This document shows positions 17,516-27,343 of a stretch of DNA of 64,000 nucleotides, in pieces. The position numbers and the translations under genes were made by a program. A model generated the notes under the pieces. That model was not told the DNA's origin. It did not search any database and saw only the letters and a list, made by a program, of their open reading frames with translations. The stretch spans positions 372,001-436,000 of the forward strand of contig JANQNO010000008.1 in NCBI GenBank assembly GCA_028279555.1, read 5' to 3'. This DNA is from Sphingorhabdus sp. (GTDB lineage Bacteria; Pseudomonadota; Alphaproteobacteria; Sphingomonadales; Sphingomonadaceae). Numbering within the stretch: position 1 is the first letter of the stretch; each line of letters opens with the position of its first letter.

Positions 17516-18121
17516 TCAAACGCCTGTCACGGTTCGCCAAAGATAACGGATATCATCAAAAAAACGATAATTTTCATAATATTGGCGGTTTATGGCAACC
17601 TTGTCGGGCCAAATAACCGAGTCGTTGAAACGGACAGGATCATCCTGGTCGGCAAGCAACTGTTGCTCATGACGATATTTGAGAGTTGCAGGGCCCGTAA
17701 TCCCTGGTCGCATCTCCAAAATGATGCGATCCGCCTTGGAAAGACGGTCGGCATAACCGGGAACATCCGGGCGCGGACCAACGAAGCTCATATTGCCAAC
17801 AAGCACATTCAATAGTTGCGGCAATTCATCGATCTTGCTCTTGCGAAAGAAAGCACCAAGCGATGTGATGCGCACATCATTGGCAGCTGTGATATGAGTT
17901 CCAGCGACAGCCCGCATGGTGCGAATTTTGCGGATGGTGAAAGGCCTGCCATATCGACCGATGCGGGTTTGGGCGAAAATTCCGCTGGCACCGGTGTCAA
18001 TCCGCGCCGCAATGATCGCTACCAAAATTATCGGCCAAGTCAGGACAAGCCCGACAATTGATCCAGCAATATCGAAGGCGCGTTTTGCAATCTTTTGCTT
18101 TACCGTCATGATGCGTTTCAA
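17516..18121 (-). CDS. Polyprenyl-phosphate sugar-1-phosphate transferase (priming enzyme)
   Basis: 201 residues from the TTG that overlaps the wecB stop (TTGA), or 197 from the ATG at 18109. It is a short, PglC-like member of the bacterial sugar transferase family: one N-terminal re-entrant membrane helix (about 17-40), then a catalytic domain with IRKIRTM, the Asp-Glu dyad in [13 protein letters not shown] and the family signature [11 protein letters not shown]. It loads the first sugar phosphate onto undecaprenyl phosphate. Being in the FucNAc operon suggests that the primer is UDP-L-FucNAc or a precursor; the real donor is unknown. Confidence 0.9.
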   Translation of the reverse strand: MKRIMTVKQKIAKRAFDIAGSIVGLVLTWPIILVAIIAARIDTGASGIFAQTRIGRYGRPFTIRKIRTMRAVAGTHITAANDVRITSLGAFFRKSKIDELPQLLNVLVGNMSFVGPRPDVPGYADRLSKADRIILEMRPGITGPATLKYRHEQQLLADQDDPVRFNDSVIWPDKVAINRQYYENYRFFDDIRYLWRTVTGV

Positions 18122-19272
18122 ACATAGTCGTGCATGCGAATGCCATCCCAGCTGTTGGACAAGCGGGCTGTGCCCAATATCAGTTTTGCCACGCGTTCGG
18201 ATGTATTGTGTATCTGATAGTCCTCCGGAATTGGATTCTTTTCGCTGCGCGCGATGCGTTCCGCGTGTAGCTTGGTAACTGAAGAGATCGCCTCCATAAT
18301 TGCACCTGCATCCAGCCCGGTGACGACAATGCTGCCCGTATCCATGGCTTCGGGGCGTTCGATCGCATCGCGCGGCGTTATAGCAGGAAAATTGAGAATG
18401 CTCGATTCCTCGGCAATTGTTCCACTATCGCTAATCGCGCAGAAGGCTCTCATCTGCAGATGATTGTAGTCGTGAAAGCCAAATGGCTTCAGGTCGCGAA
18501 TGCGCTCGTCAAGCTCCAGATCATCAATTGCATCGAGCCGCTTGCGTGTGCGCGGATGTGTAGAAACAATGACGGGGAAATCATACTTCTCCGCAAGGCC
18601 GTTAAGCATTCCGACAAGCGCTGTCAGTCGCTCCTTGCTGTCAACATTTTCCTCTCGGTGTAATGACACGACAAAATATTCGCCCGCAGTCAGATCCAGC
18701 CGCTTGAGAATATCGGAGCCCAGAATCTCTTCCCGATAATGTTGGAGGACCTCATACATTGGCGAACCGGTAAGGTAGATACGCCGGTGCTCTATGCCTT
18801 CGCTCAATAGATGGCGGCGCGCATGTTCGGTATAGACCAAATTGAAATCGCTAATGTGATCGACGAGCCGCCGATTGGTCTCCTCCGGCACGTTGCGATC
18901 AAAGCTGCGATTACCCGCTTCCATATGATATATTGGAATCTTCATGCGCCTGGCCATGATTGCGGCGATCGCACTGTTGGTGTCACCAAGTACGAGCAAT
19001 GCGTCAGGACGATGAGCCTCAAGCTCCTTTTCAGTCTCGATCAGAATGCCGCCCAGAACCGTTCCCAGGCTGTCGGTGTCGACACCAAGGAAATTGTCGG
19101 GTTTCCGCACGTCCAAATTGTTGAAGAACACCTCGTTGAGTTCATAGTCCCAATTTTGGCCGGTATGGACAATGCGATGATCGGTATGTTCATCAAGGAG
19201 CGCCATAACTCTCGACAGCCGAATGATCTCAGGCCGCGTGCCAAGCACAGTAGTGACCTTAAGCTTTGTCAT
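18118..19272 (-). CDS. wecB: UDP-N-acetylglucosamine 2-epimerase family (WecB/FnlC/CapG)
   Basis: 384 residues. Family motifs are visible: TVLGTRPEIIRL at the N-terminus, HTGQNWDYELNEVFF, SLHREENVD near 206 and the UDP-binding region FCAISDSGTIAEESSIL near 275. Directly after capE and capF it should perform the third step of UDP-L-FucNAc synthesis (2-epimerisation), the job of FnlC/CapG, rather than making UDP-ManNAc. A ribosome-binding site GAGGAG precedes the ATG. Eleven bases separate it from capF, and its stop overlaps the next start. Confidence 0.9.
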   Translation of the reverse strand: MTKLKVTTVLGTRPEIIRLSRVMALLDEHTDHRIVHTGQNWDYELNEVFFNNLDVRKPDNFLGVDTDSLGTVLGGILIETEKELEAHRPDALLVLGDTNSAIAAIMARRMKIPIYHMEAGNRSFDRNVPEETNRRLVDHISDFNLVYTEHARRHLLSEGIEHRRIYLTGSPMYEVLQHYREEILGSDILKRLDLTAGEYFVVSLHREENVDSKERLTALVGMLNGLAEKYDFPVIVSTHPRTRKRLDAIDDLELDERIRDLKPFGFHDYNHLQMRAFCAISDSGTIAEESSILNFPAITPRDAIERPEAMDTGSIVVTGLDAGAIMEAISSVTKLHAERIARSEKNPIPEDYQIHNTSERVAKLILGTARLSNSWDGIRMHDYV

Positions 19273-19283
19273 GACAGCGCTCC

Positions 19284-20399
19284 TCAGACCGGGTCGGCAT
19301 ACGTGTCCGGATTCTCTGGGTCGAACATACGATGAGACCAGAAAAAAGTTATGACCTCACCATCACCAACATTTTCGATATTGTGTGTGTGTAAGGGGAT
19401 TTGGTCGATAGCGACTGGCTCTTTTCCGGAAACATGGAACTCATGAATCTCGTCGGTCAGCACCTTGCGAATGCGAATAATCGCATCCCCCAAGACCACC
19501 AGAAAGCGTTCAACCAAACTAAAGTGAAAGTGATTCCCGCGAATCTGCCCGGGATGTGTTGTGGACAGAAAAGTGTTGCTGGCATTGCCGCCCCTCGCGC
19601 TTTCAAACAACCTTCCTCTGTCATCCTCTTTGACTGTCAGCCGAAAGGGATAGCGATCAGGAAAAGCCGCGGTGCGCAGACTGTTGAAAAGCGCGAGATC
19701 AAAGGGGTCGCTTACATCTGGCATTATATTCTGGGTGTAAAGCCCATGAAACTCCATAAGCCGTTCATAAAGGTCTTTGACTGTCATGTCGCGGCCCTCA
19801 GGAGCCAGCGTCCCGGTTTTACCAGCAATAGCGGCATCAATCGCCAGTTGGGCAGCTTCTCCTGCATGGAGTAGCTGGACCTTGCCGTCGGCATTGACGG
19901 TTGCCTCTTCACCCTTCCAGATTTGATCTATAAGCGTTGCCGTAACATTGTTGTAATAGGGACGGGCGCATTCGCCAAATATATGAGGTAGAACCAGATT
20001 GGTATAGCACTCTGCGTTTTCCGCCAAAATCTCGCCCGCAAGGCGTTTCGAACGGCCATAAAAATTATCCTTCGTAGCATGCGTCGAATTGGCATAGACT
20101 ATATGCGGCGCGATATTGGCTGATTTGCATCCGGCAATCAGCTTTCGCGCAATCTCAGGATTGGCGCGCTCTACCTCATTCTCGTCACCGCGATTGACAC
20201 CAGCAAAATGAAGGATCGCGCCGACGTCCGCCAGTCGAGCAGACAATGCGCGCGCGTCTTCAAATGTCGCATGATCGATCTGAATCAACTCATGCTCAGC
20301 CGTTTCGCCGCGATATTTGGCGGCGCAGATGCCAGCATGAATACGCGCGCTGGCATGCCAACCCAACAGGCCCTTGGCGCCAGTAACCGCTATTCTCAT
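19284..20399 (-). CDS. capF: CapF/FnlB-type bifunctional reductase/epimerase with C-terminal cupin
   Basis: 371 residues in two domains. The N-terminal SDR domain has the nucleotide-binding motif TGAKGLLG (6-13) and the catalytic Tyr114-x3-Lys118 (YGRSK). The C-terminal cupin (about 250-365) carries the metal-ligand cluster HPGQIRGNHFHF at 282-293. CapF performs the 3-epimerisation in the cupin and then NADPH reduction in the SDR part, giving UDP-N-acetyl-L-talosamine. ATGA overlap with capE upstream shows a tight operon. Confidence 0.93.
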   Translation of the reverse strand: MRIAVTGAKGLLGWHASARIHAGICAAKYRGETAEHELIQIDHATFEDARALSARLADVGAILHFAGVNRGDENEVERANPEIARKLIAGCKSANIAPHIVYANSTHATKDNFYGRSKRLAGEILAENAECYTNLVLPHIFGECARPYYNNVTATLIDQIWKGEEATVNADGKVQLLHAGEAAQLAIDAAIAGKTGTLAPEGRDMTVKDLYERLMEFHGLYTQNIMPDVSDPFDLALFNSLRTAAFPDRYPFRLTVKEDDRGRLFESARGGNASNTFLSTTHPGQIRGNHFHFSLVERFLVVLGDAIIRIRKVLTDEIHEFHVSGKEPVAIDQIPLHTHNIENVGDGEVITFFWSHRMFDPENPDTYADPV

Positions 20400-21427
20400 G
20401 GCCGCTCCGCCTGCCAGTTCTTTAGTTCCGCTTGCACTTCCGGAAGCGAGAGCAACAATTCCTTCACGCTCGCAATATCAAGCTGTTCAGTATTGTGTGA
20501 ATGAAAATCTTCCACTGCTTGAGTACCAGTTTCTCCCTCGCTAAAATAGGCACTATAGTTCAGATCCCGTTCGTCGAGCTGCAACCTGTAATAGTCACCC
20601 AAATCTTCTGCGCTGGCCAGTTCTTGAGCGCTGGCCAATGTTTCATAGAGCTTTTCGGCATGCCGCCAGCCAATGACGCGCACCTCATGATCCGGTACAT
20701 TGAAAAGCTGCTTCAACGCGGTCACCAGATCGGCAATTGTAGAAGCGGGTGCCTTTTTGACAAAAAGATCGCCTTGGCGCGCCTTGTCAAAGGCAAATCG
20801 GACCAGTTCGACGCTATCCCTTAGTGGCATAAGAAACCGGGTCATGCCTGGCTCGGTCACAGTAATCGGCTGCTTTGATTTTATCTGCTTGATAAACAAC
20901 GGAATCACCGATCCTCGCGAATACATGACATTGCCGTAACGTACACAGCTGATTGTGGTGTCGCCATCCAGGCCCACCTCGCGCGCGGCGGCCTGCGCAT
21001 GCTTTTCCATCAGGGCCTTTGACATGCCCATCGCGTTGATCGGCATTACGGCCTTGTCAGTCGACAAGCATACCAGGCTTTTTGCTTTGTGCTCAATTGC
21101 GGAACGGATGACATTTTCCGACCCTACAATGTTGGTTCTGACCGCCTCCAAAGGAAAAAACTCACATGACGGCACCTGCTTGAGCGCAGCGGCATGAAAA
21201 ACCGCTTCCACACCAGCCATGGCCCTGTCAACGCTGCCACGGTCGCGCACATCTCCAATAAAATACTGCACGCGTGGATCGTTTAGCCGATTGCGCAGTG
21301 CATCCTGTTTTTCCTCATCTCGGCTGAGAATCCGGATTTCGGGAATACCGTCTTGCAGAAGATTGGTAAGCATGGTCTTGCCAAAAGAGCCGGTGCCGCC
21401 TGTTATTAGAACCGAATTTGCAGACAC
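20396..21427 (-). CDS. capE: CapE/FnlA-type UDP-GlcNAc 4,6-dehydratase/5-epimerase
   Basis: 343 residues, GTG start preceded by GGGAGG. Extended SDR fold: GGTGSFG at 10-16, and the atypical active site Met133-x3-Lys137 (NAMGMSK) in place of Tyr-x3-Lys, preceded by STDKA, as in the CapE/FnlA/FlaA1 family. It turns UDP-GlcNAc into the 4-keto-6-deoxy-L-sugar nucleotide, the first step to UDP-L-FucNAc. It is the first gene of the five-gene minus-strand operon that ends at 16258, and is divergent from cysD. Confidence 0.93.
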   Translation of the reverse strand: MSANSVLITGGTGSFGKTMLTNLLQDGIPEIRILSRDEEKQDALRNRLNDPRVQYFIGDVRDRGSVDRAMAGVEAVFHAAALKQVPSCEFFPLEAVRTNIVGSENVIRSAIEHKAKSLVCLSTDKAVMPINAMGMSKALMEKHAQAAAREVGLDGDTTISCVRYGNVMYSRGSVIPLFIKQIKSKQPITVTEPGMTRFLMPLRDSVELVRFAFDKARQGDLFVKKAPASTIADLVTALKQLFNVPDHEVRVIGWRHAEKLYETLASAQELASAEDLGDYYRLQLDERDLNYSAYFSEGETGTQAVEDFHSHNTEQLDIASVKELLLSLPEVQAELKNWQAERP

Positions 21428-21683
21428 GGAACCTCCCGTAAGAGCGCACTAGTATAGGGTGTGCTTGCGTTAAACAGATCGGCAAGTGAAGTGAAGCACA
21501 AAAAAGGTGCGTGATGCTAACATCGAGATTGGCCGCGCCAACCTTATGGGACTACCCTTTCACGGGTTCCACTGCCAAAGTCTTGCGCTAGGCATCAAAG
21601 CCCAAAAAATGCTGGTTGCCGCCATCAAAAATAGCGTTTAGTAGCGCTCGACCCCCCAAGAACCATAAGAAACTTGCTGCGTT
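21428..21683. promoter_or_regulatory. Divergent promoter region between capE and cysD operons
   Basis: 256 bases separate the start of the FucNAc operon (minus) from the sulfate-activation operon (plus). Both operons feed polysaccharide synthesis, so shared control from here is plausible. I could not assign -35/-10 boxes or an operator with confidence. Confidence 0.4.
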
Positions 21684-22589
21684 ATGGACCTGACCCATCT
21701 AGAGAGGCTTGAAGCCGAAAGCATTCACATCATGCGCGAGGTCGTAGCCGAGGCTGACAACCCAGTGATGCTCTATTCGATTGGCAAAGACAGCGCAGCA
21801 ATGCTGCATGTCGCCCGAAAGGCATTCTATCCATCGCCGCCGCCCTTCCCGCTTTTGCATGTCGATACGACCTGGAAGTTTCAGGATATGTACGCATTGC
21901 GGGAAAAGGCTGCAAACGACGCCGGGATGGAGCTGCTGGTCTATCAGAATCCAGAAGCCATCGAGAAAGGCATCAATCCATTCGATCATGGCCCGCTGCA
22001 CACTGATATGTGGAAGACTCAGGGCCTCAAGCAGGCACTCGACAAATACAGCTTTGATGCCGCTTTTGGCGGTGCTCGGCGCGACGAGGAAAAGAGCCGC
22101 GCGAAGGAGCGGGTATTTTCTTTTCGTTCGGCCAATCATCGATGGGATCCGAAGAACCAGCGCCCGGAGTTGTGGAAGCTCTACAATGCGCGGAAGGCCA
22201 AGGGCGAGAGCATTCGTGTTTTCCCAATGTCGAATTGGACCGAGCTCGACATTTGGCAGTATATCCACCTGGAGAATATTGAGATTGTTCCTCTCTATTT
22301 CGCTGCGGAGCGCCCGACCTATGAGTATGAGGGTGGGCTGTTTATGGTCGATGATCAGGAGCGACTAGAGGCTGCTTTGGGGCGGAAGATTGAGCCCGTG
22401 ACAAAATCGATCCGCTTTCGAACGCTGGGCTGCTTTCCGCTGACGGGTGCGGTGGAAAGCAACGCCCGCAACCTGACCGAAGTCATTCAGGAAATGTTGC
22501 TGGCAACTACAAGCGAACGGCAGGGACGCGTGATCGATCACGACACCGCCGCGTCGATGGAGAAAAAGAAGCAGGAGGGGTATTTCTGA
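21684..22589 (+). CDS. cysD: Sulfate adenylyltransferase subunit 2
   Basis: 301 residues. The ATP pyrophosphatase-type loop is [14 protein letters not shown] (31-44), and [20 protein letters not shown] plus [10 protein letters not shown] are signatures of CysD. With the GTPase CysN it makes adenosine 5'-phosphosulfate from sulfate and ATP in the cytoplasm. It overlaps cysNC by one base (TGATG). In this locus, beside two sulfotransferases and with no sulfite-forming reductase in the window, its likely main role is supplying PAPS for sulfation, although cysteine synthesis would also use it. Confidence 0.96.
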   Translation: MDLTHLERLEAESIHIMREVVAEADNPVMLYSIGKDSAAMLHVARKAFYPSPPPFPLLHVDTTWKFQDMYALREKAANDAGMELLVYQNPEAIEKGINPFDHGPLHTDMWKTQGLKQALDKYSFDAAFGGARRDEEKSRAKERVFSFRSANHRWDPKNQRPELWKLYNARKAKGESIRVFPMSNWTELDIWQYIHLENIEIVPLYFAAERPTYEYEGGLFMVDDQERLEAALGRKIEPVTKSIRFRTLGCFPLTGAVESNARNLTEVIQEMLLATTSERQGRVIDHDTAASMEKKKQEGYF

Positions 22590-24523
22590 TGACCGAAATA
22601 TCCGATCCCGTTTACAAGACCGACACGCTGATCGCCGAGGACATAGAAGCCTATCTGAAGTCGCATCAGCATAAATCCATGTTGCGCTTTATTACCTGCG
22701 GCAGCGTGGATGATGGGAAATCCACTCTGATCGGGCGCCTTCTTTATGACAGCAAATTGATCTTTGAAGACCAGTTGGCTTCACTGGAGGCAGATAGCAA
22801 GAAAGTTGGAACGCAGGGACAGGAAATTGATTTTGCACTCCTTGTTGATGGTCTCGCTGCTGAACGCGAGCAGGGTATCACAATCGATGTTGCCTATCGG
22901 TTCTTTGCAACCGAGAAACGCAAATTCATTGTCGCCGACACCCCGGGCCATGAGCAGTATACACGCAACATGGTTACAGGTGCATCGACTGCCGATCTGG
23001 CGATCATCCTGATTGATGCGCGCCAAGGTATCCTGACTCAGACGCGGCGCCATAGCTATCTTGTCCATCTGTTAGGTATCAAGAACATCGTGGTTGCGGT
23101 AAACAAGATGGATCTGGTGGATTATGACCAGGAAACCTATGGCGAAATTGTCGAGGATTACGCGCGTTTCGCCAAACAGATCGGCATCGAAAATTTCACC
23201 CCGATTCCAATCTCAGGGCTTGCTGGCGACAATATCACCGCGCTGAGCAACAACACACCTTGGTTTAAGGGACCTGCGCTGATTGACCACCTTGAAAGCG
23301 TGGAACTTCGCATCACCGAGAACCAGAAAAAGCCATTTCGCATGAGCGTGCAATGGGTGAACAGGCCCAATCTCGATTTTCGGGGTTTTTGCGGTCAAAT
23401 CGCCACCGGTATTGTCCGGCCGGGTGACAAAATTCGCATCGTACCTTCAGGCAGAAACTCAACCGTCAAGTCAATTGTTGTAATGGCAAGTGACGGCAGC
23501 GAGATGACTCTAGATGCAGCTATGGCGGGACAATCGGTAACGCTTACATTCGAAGATGAGATTGATTGCTCACGCGGCGACGTCATCGCATCGGCCGACG
23601 ATCCTCCGCCTGTTGCGGACCAGTTTGAGGCAACCGTCGTTTGGATGGACGAAGAGGTTTTGCTGCCGGGCCGTGCCTACAGCATGAAAATCGGATCTCA
23701 GACCGTGTCGGCTCATATTCAACAGCCAAAGTACCGCTTGGATGTGAATGATATGCAACATCTTGCCGCAAAAACACTGGAGCTCAACGACATTGGCGTG
23801 GCGGAAGTTGCAAGCGACAAGCCTATTGTATTTGAGAGCTATTCAGACAGCCGCGATCTTGGCAGCTTTATCCTGGTGGACAAAATCACCAATCACACGG
23901 TCGCTGCCGGCATGCTGCATTTTGCGCTTCGTCGCAGCCAGAATGTTCACTGGCAAGCAACCGATATTGACCGTAATGCACATGCCAACCTCAAGAACCA
24001 GAAGCCGCTTCTGCTATGGTTTACTGGGCTTTCAGGCAGCGGCAAATCGACCATCGCCAATGAGGTGGAGAAACTGCTGCATAACATGAACCGGCACACT
24101 TTCCTCCTCGACGGGGACAATGTCCGGCATGGTCTAAACAAGGATTTGGGTTTCACCGATGCAGACCGGGTGGAAAATATCCGGCGAATTGGGGAAGTTG
24201 CGAAGCTGATGACCGACGCCGGGCTGATTGTGCTCACGGCCTTTATCTCGCCATTCAGGGCCGAACGGCAGATGGTTCGTTCGATGCTGCCCGAAGGTGA
24301 GTTTGTGGAAATATTCGTCGATACGCCATTGGACGTGGCCGAGCAGCGGGATGTGAAAGGCCTCTATAAGAAAGCGCGCGCAGGCGAGCTGAAAAACTTC
24401 ACCGGGATCGACAGCCCCTATGAAGAACCCCGCAATGCGGAGATCAGGGTGAACACCGTCGAGATGAACCCTCAGGAGGCAGCACGTTATATTGTCGACT
24501 GGATATTCGGAGCTTCCAAATGA
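22589..24523 (+). CDS. cysNC: Bifunctional sulfate adenylyltransferase GTPase/APS kinase
   Basis: 644 residues, a fusion. The N-terminal CysN GTPase has P-loop GSVDDGKS (38-45), switch [14 protein letters not shown] and NKMDLVD. Translation-factor-like beta-barrels follow. From about residue 470 comes the CysC APS kinase, P-loop GLSGSGKST (480-488) and [15 protein letters not shown]. It powers APS formation with GTP hydrolysis and then phosphorylates APS to PAPS, the sulfuryl donor for sulfotransferases. The fusion is common in alphaproteobacteria. Its stop overlaps the cysQ start by four bases. Confidence 0.96.
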   Translation: MTEISDPVYKTDTLIAEDIEAYLKSHQHKSMLRFITCGSVDDGKSTLIGRLLYDSKLIFEDQLASLEADSKKVGTQGQEIDFALLVDGLAAEREQGITIDVAYRFFATEKRKFIVADTPGHEQYTRNMVTGASTADLAIILIDARQGILTQTRRHSYLVHLLGIKNIVVAVNKMDLVDYDQETYGEIVEDYARFAKQIGIENFTPIPISGLAGDNITALSNNTPWFKGPALIDHLESVELRITENQKKPFRMSVQWVNRPNLDFRGFCGQIATGIVRPGDKIRIVPSGRNSTVKSIVVMASDGSEMTLDAAMAGQSVTLTFEDEIDCSRGDVIASADDPPPVADQFEATVVWMDEEVLLPGRAYSMKIGSQTVSAHIQQPKYRLDVNDMQHLAAKTLELNDIGVAEVASDKPIVFESYSDSRDLGSFILVDKITNHTVAAGMLHFALRRSQNVHWQATDIDRNAHANLKNQKPLLLWFTGLSGSGKSTIANEVEKLLHNMNRHTFLLDGDNVRHGLNKDLGFTDADRVENIRRIGEVAKLMTDAGLIVLTAFISPFRAERQMVRSMLPEGEFVEIFVDTPLDVAEQRDVKGLYKKARAGELKNFTGIDSPYEEPRNAEIRVNTVEMNPQEAARYIVDWIFGASK

Positions 24524-25245
24524 CCGATGCCGAATTGGCGGCAAAGCTGGCATCTGAGGCAGGCGCACTTTTATTAAAGCTGCGTTCGGATTCCGATCTG
24601 GAGGGCAAGGCTCTCGGAAAGGCGGGCGACGAGGCAGCTAATGCTCTTCTTGTCGACGCACTGCAAAAGGCGCGGCCCAATGATGGCATTCTATCCGAAG
24701 AAAGCGCTGACAATGCAGATCGCTTGAAAAAGCAGCGAGTCTGGATCATCGATCCTGTCGATGGCACCCGCGAATATGGTGAGGCAAGGAGCGACTGGGC
24801 GGTGCACGTCGGTCTTGCCATCAATGGCATTGCGAAAGTCGGTGCCGTTGCGTTGCCCGGGCTTGATCAGACGCTGCGCAGCGATCGCCCACCGGAGCTG
24901 GCGGAGCAAGCCGGAAAGCTGCGAGTCGTGGTGAGCCGCAGTCGCCCCGCTAAGGAAGCAGTGATGGTCGCTGAAAATCTTGGTGCCGAGCTGGTCCCGA
25001 TGGGGAGCGCAGGTGCGAAGGCTATGGCGGTTTTGCGCGGAGAAGCCGAAATATACCTCCATTCCGGCGGACAATATGAATGGGACAATTGCGCGCCTGC
25101 TGCTGTCGCCATGGCCGCAGGACTCCATTGCAGTCGCGTCGATGGCTCGCCTCTAAAATACAACAACAAGGATACCTATCTGCCCGACCTGCTGATCTGC
25201 CGGAAACAGGATGCGGCCGAAATATTGCGCCTCGTTGCAAGCTAA
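24520..25245 (+). CDS. cysQ: 3'(2'),5'-bisphosphate nucleotidase
   Basis: 241 residues of the inositol monophosphatase superfamily. Metal-binding motifs are ILSEES near 63, [14 protein letters not shown] near 78 (D-P-x-D-G-T) and [14 protein letters not shown] near 188. CysQ hydrolyses 3'-phosphoadenosine 5'-phosphate, the inhibitory by-product of each sulfotransferase turnover, to AMP. ATGA overlap with cysNC puts PAPS formation and PAP removal in a single operon, as expected when sulfotransferases rather than reductive assimilation consume PAPS. Confidence 0.93.
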   Translation: MTDAELAAKLASEAGALLLKLRSDSDLEGKALGKAGDEAANALLVDALQKARPNDGILSEESADNADRLKKQRVWIIDPVDGTREYGEARSDWAVHVGLAINGIAKVGAVALPGLDQTLRSDRPPELAEQAGKLRVVVSRSRPAKEAVMVAENLGAELVPMGSAGAKAMAVLRGEAEIYLHSGGQYEWDNCAPAAVAMAAGLHCSRVDGSPLKYNNKDTYLPDLLICRKQDAAEILRLVAS

Positions 25246-25429
25246 GCTGCAATAACGCCTGAAAGAAGGGCGGCATCTGGCCGATCTATAATAGATCCCG
25301 ACAGGCTCGAGCAACTGTCGACAAAAATGCAGCTGAAACTTTTTGTCCTCGCAGGCTTGAAAAAATACCTGCCGCATGGCCATAGACACGCATCACGCCA
25401 ATCAACAACACAATCCGAAAGCGTATGGA
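25246..25429. other. Intergenic region after cysQ
   Basis: 184 bases. A perfect small palindrome with central A (GATCTATAATAGATC, 25283-25297) lies about 40 bases after the cysQ stop and 130 bases before the hydrolase start, and could be an operator. No stable terminator hairpin followed by a T run was seen. Confidence 0.3.
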
Positions 25430-26440
25430 ATGAAACTCGCATCGTTGAATGACGACACCCGCGATGGCCGGCTCATCGTGGTGTCCAGGGATCTTACGCG
25501 CTATTGTGCGGCAGACAATATCGCGCCGACATTGCAGGCGGCGCTCGATAGCTGGTCCGATATGGCGCCCAAACTGGAGGCGCTTTACCGCGATGTCGAA
25601 CACAGCGCTGTCCCGTGCGAACGCTTCCACGAGCGCGAAGCCCACTCCCCTTTGCCGCGCGCTTATCAATGGGCAGACGGATCGGCCTATATCAACCATG
25701 TCGAGCTGGTCCGCAAAGCCAGGGGCGCGGAAGTGCCCGAGAGTTTCTATACCGATCCGCTGATGTATCAGGGCGGCAGCGATTCCTTTCTCGCCCCGCG
25801 CGAGGATGTTCCGCTCGGCGATCCGGCCTGGGGCTGCGACATGGAGGGCGAAGTCGCTGTGATCACCGATGACGTGCCGATGGGCGTCTCGCCGGAGGAT
25901 GCCGCCGGGCATATCAAGCTGATCATGCTGTGCAATGATGTGTCCCTGCGCGGGCTGATCCCGGCAGAACTCGCCAAAGGCTTCGGCTTTTTCCAGTCCA
26001 AGCCGCCAACAGCCTTTTCGCCGGTATGCGTAACGCCCGATGAGCTGGGCGATGCCTGGTCGGGCAATGTCATCCATCTGCCGCTCCATGTCGACCATAA
26101 TGGCGAGGCCTTCGGGCGCGCCAATGCAGGCGTCGATGCAACCTTCAGCCTCGCCGATCTGATCGCGCATGCCGCGAAGACCCGCCCGCTTTCGGCGGGA
26201 ACCATCATCGGCTCAGGCACGGTATCCAATCAGGATGAAAATGGCGGGCCGGGCAAACCGGTCAGCGAAGGCGGGCTGGGCTATAGCTGCATCGCCGAGA
26301 TCCGCATGATCGAGACGATCAATGATGGCGAGCCCAAAACCCCTTTCATGAAAGCCGGCGACAGCGTCCGGGTGGAAATGCTCGATGCCGATGGTCATTC
26401 GATCTTCGGCGCGATCGAACAGACTGTAAAGGCGGTCTAG
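25430..26440 (+). CDS. Fumarylacetoacetate hydrolase family protein
   Basis: 336 residues from the ATG at 25430, which gives the usual N-terminus MKLASLNDDTRDGRLIVVSRDL; an in-frame ATG 18 codons upstream is less likely. Features are YQGGSDSFLAPREDV, the acidic metal-binding stretch DMEGEVAVITDDVPMG near residue 137, and GSGTVSNQD near 260. The family cleaves C-C bonds in acylpyruvates or isomerises related diketoacids using a divalent metal, as in aromatic-acid and tyrosine breakdown. The substrate is not known; no other aromatic catabolic gene lies beside it. It converges on the CoA-ester lyase gene, with three bases between the stops. Confidence 0.88.
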   Translation: MKLASLNDDTRDGRLIVVSRDLTRYCAADNIAPTLQAALDSWSDMAPKLEALYRDVEHSAVPCERFHEREAHSPLPRAYQWADGSAYINHVELVRKARGAEVPESFYTDPLMYQGGSDSFLAPREDVPLGDPAWGCDMEGEVAVITDDVPMGVSPEDAAGHIKLIMLCNDVSLRGLIPAELAKGFGFFQSKPPTAFSPVCVTPDELGDAWSGNVIHLPLHVDHNGEAFGRANAGVDATFSLADLIAHAAKTRPLSAGTIIGSGTVSNQDENGGPGKPVSEGGLGYSCIAEIRMIETINDGEPKTPFMKAGDSVRVEMLDADGHSIFGAIEQTVKAV

Positions 26441-26443
26441 ACC

Positions 26444-27343
26444 CTAGTCTTCAAAGGCAGCGATGACTTCGGCAATGGCCAGGGTCCGCTTCGCATCGTC
26501 AAGATGCAGCAGCTCGGTCATTTTGCCATCGACTTTGATAACGCCCTGTCCGGCATTGGCGGGGTCGGCAAATGCATCGACAATCGCCCTGGCCTCTGAA
26601 ATCTGATCTTCTGTAGGCGTAAAAGCCCGATTGCAGATATCGATCTGCGCCGGATGAATCAAAGTCTTGCCGTCAAAACCCATTTCGCGGCCCTGCGCGC
26701 ATTCAGCCACCATGCCTTCCGCATCGGAAATATCGTTGAAAACCCCGTCGATCACATGCAGGCCATACGCCCGCGCGGCGGTAACAGAGGACTGAAGCGC
26801 CCAGCCACAGGCAGAACGGCCAGGCCGCAGCTGCGCCCTTAAATCCTTTGCCAGATCATTCGTGCCCATCACAAAGGCGGCAAGGCGCGTGCCCTTTGAA
26901 ACCGCTGCGATCGCCGCGATGTTCAATATCGCCGCTGGCGTCTCGATCATGACCCACAGAGCCATATCGGGCGGCGCGCCCGCTTCATCCATGGCTTTGC
27001 TTGCCACTGAGATATCCACTGCATCCGCGATTTTCGGTACGAGCATCGCATCGGGTGATGCCGCGGCAATCGCGGATAAATCCTCCCTGCCCCACTGTGT
27101 ATCCAGCGCGTTGATCCGAACCACCACTTCCCGGTGGCCAAATGGTCTTTCAGCAACCGCTGCGGCGGCGGCTTTGCGCGCTGCCACTTTGTCATCCGGC
27201 GCGACGGCGTCTTCCAGATCGATGATAATCACATCCGCCGCGATTGTGCGCGCCTTCTCCAGCGCGCGGGCATTGGAACCCGGCATATAAAGGCAGGAAC
27301 GCCGCGGGCGAAAGCGCCCCTTTTCGTCAGCTTGCGGCATCAT
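26444..27343 (-). CDS. CoA ester lyase, CitE/HpcH-HpaI aldolase family
   Basis: 299 residues. RSCLYMPGSNARALEKA near residue 15 and IIIDLEDAV near 40 are signatures of the CitE-like branch (malyl-CoA, citramalyl-CoA or beta-methylmalyl-CoA lyases and thioesterases). WVMIETPAAILN contributes the metal-binding glutamate, and DGKTLIHPAQI is the C-terminal family motif. The precise acyl-CoA is unknown. It is the last gene of a minus-strand run; its ATG lies 17 bases before the end of the MobA-like gene, so the two overlap. Confidence 0.88.
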   Translation of the reverse strand: MMPQADEKGRFRPRRSCLYMPGSNARALEKARTIAADVIIIDLEDAVAPDDKVAARKAAAAAVAERPFGHREVVVRINALDTQWGREDLSAIAAASPDAMLVPKIADAVDISVASKAMDEAGAPPDMALWVMIETPAAILNIAAIAAVSKGTRLAAFVMGTNDLAKDLRAQLRPGRSACGWALQSSVTAARAYGLHVIDGVFNDISDAEGMVAECAQGREMGFDGKTLIHPAQIDICNRAFTPTEDQISEARAIVDAFADPANAGQGVIKVDGKMTELLHLDDAKRTLAIAEVIAAFED

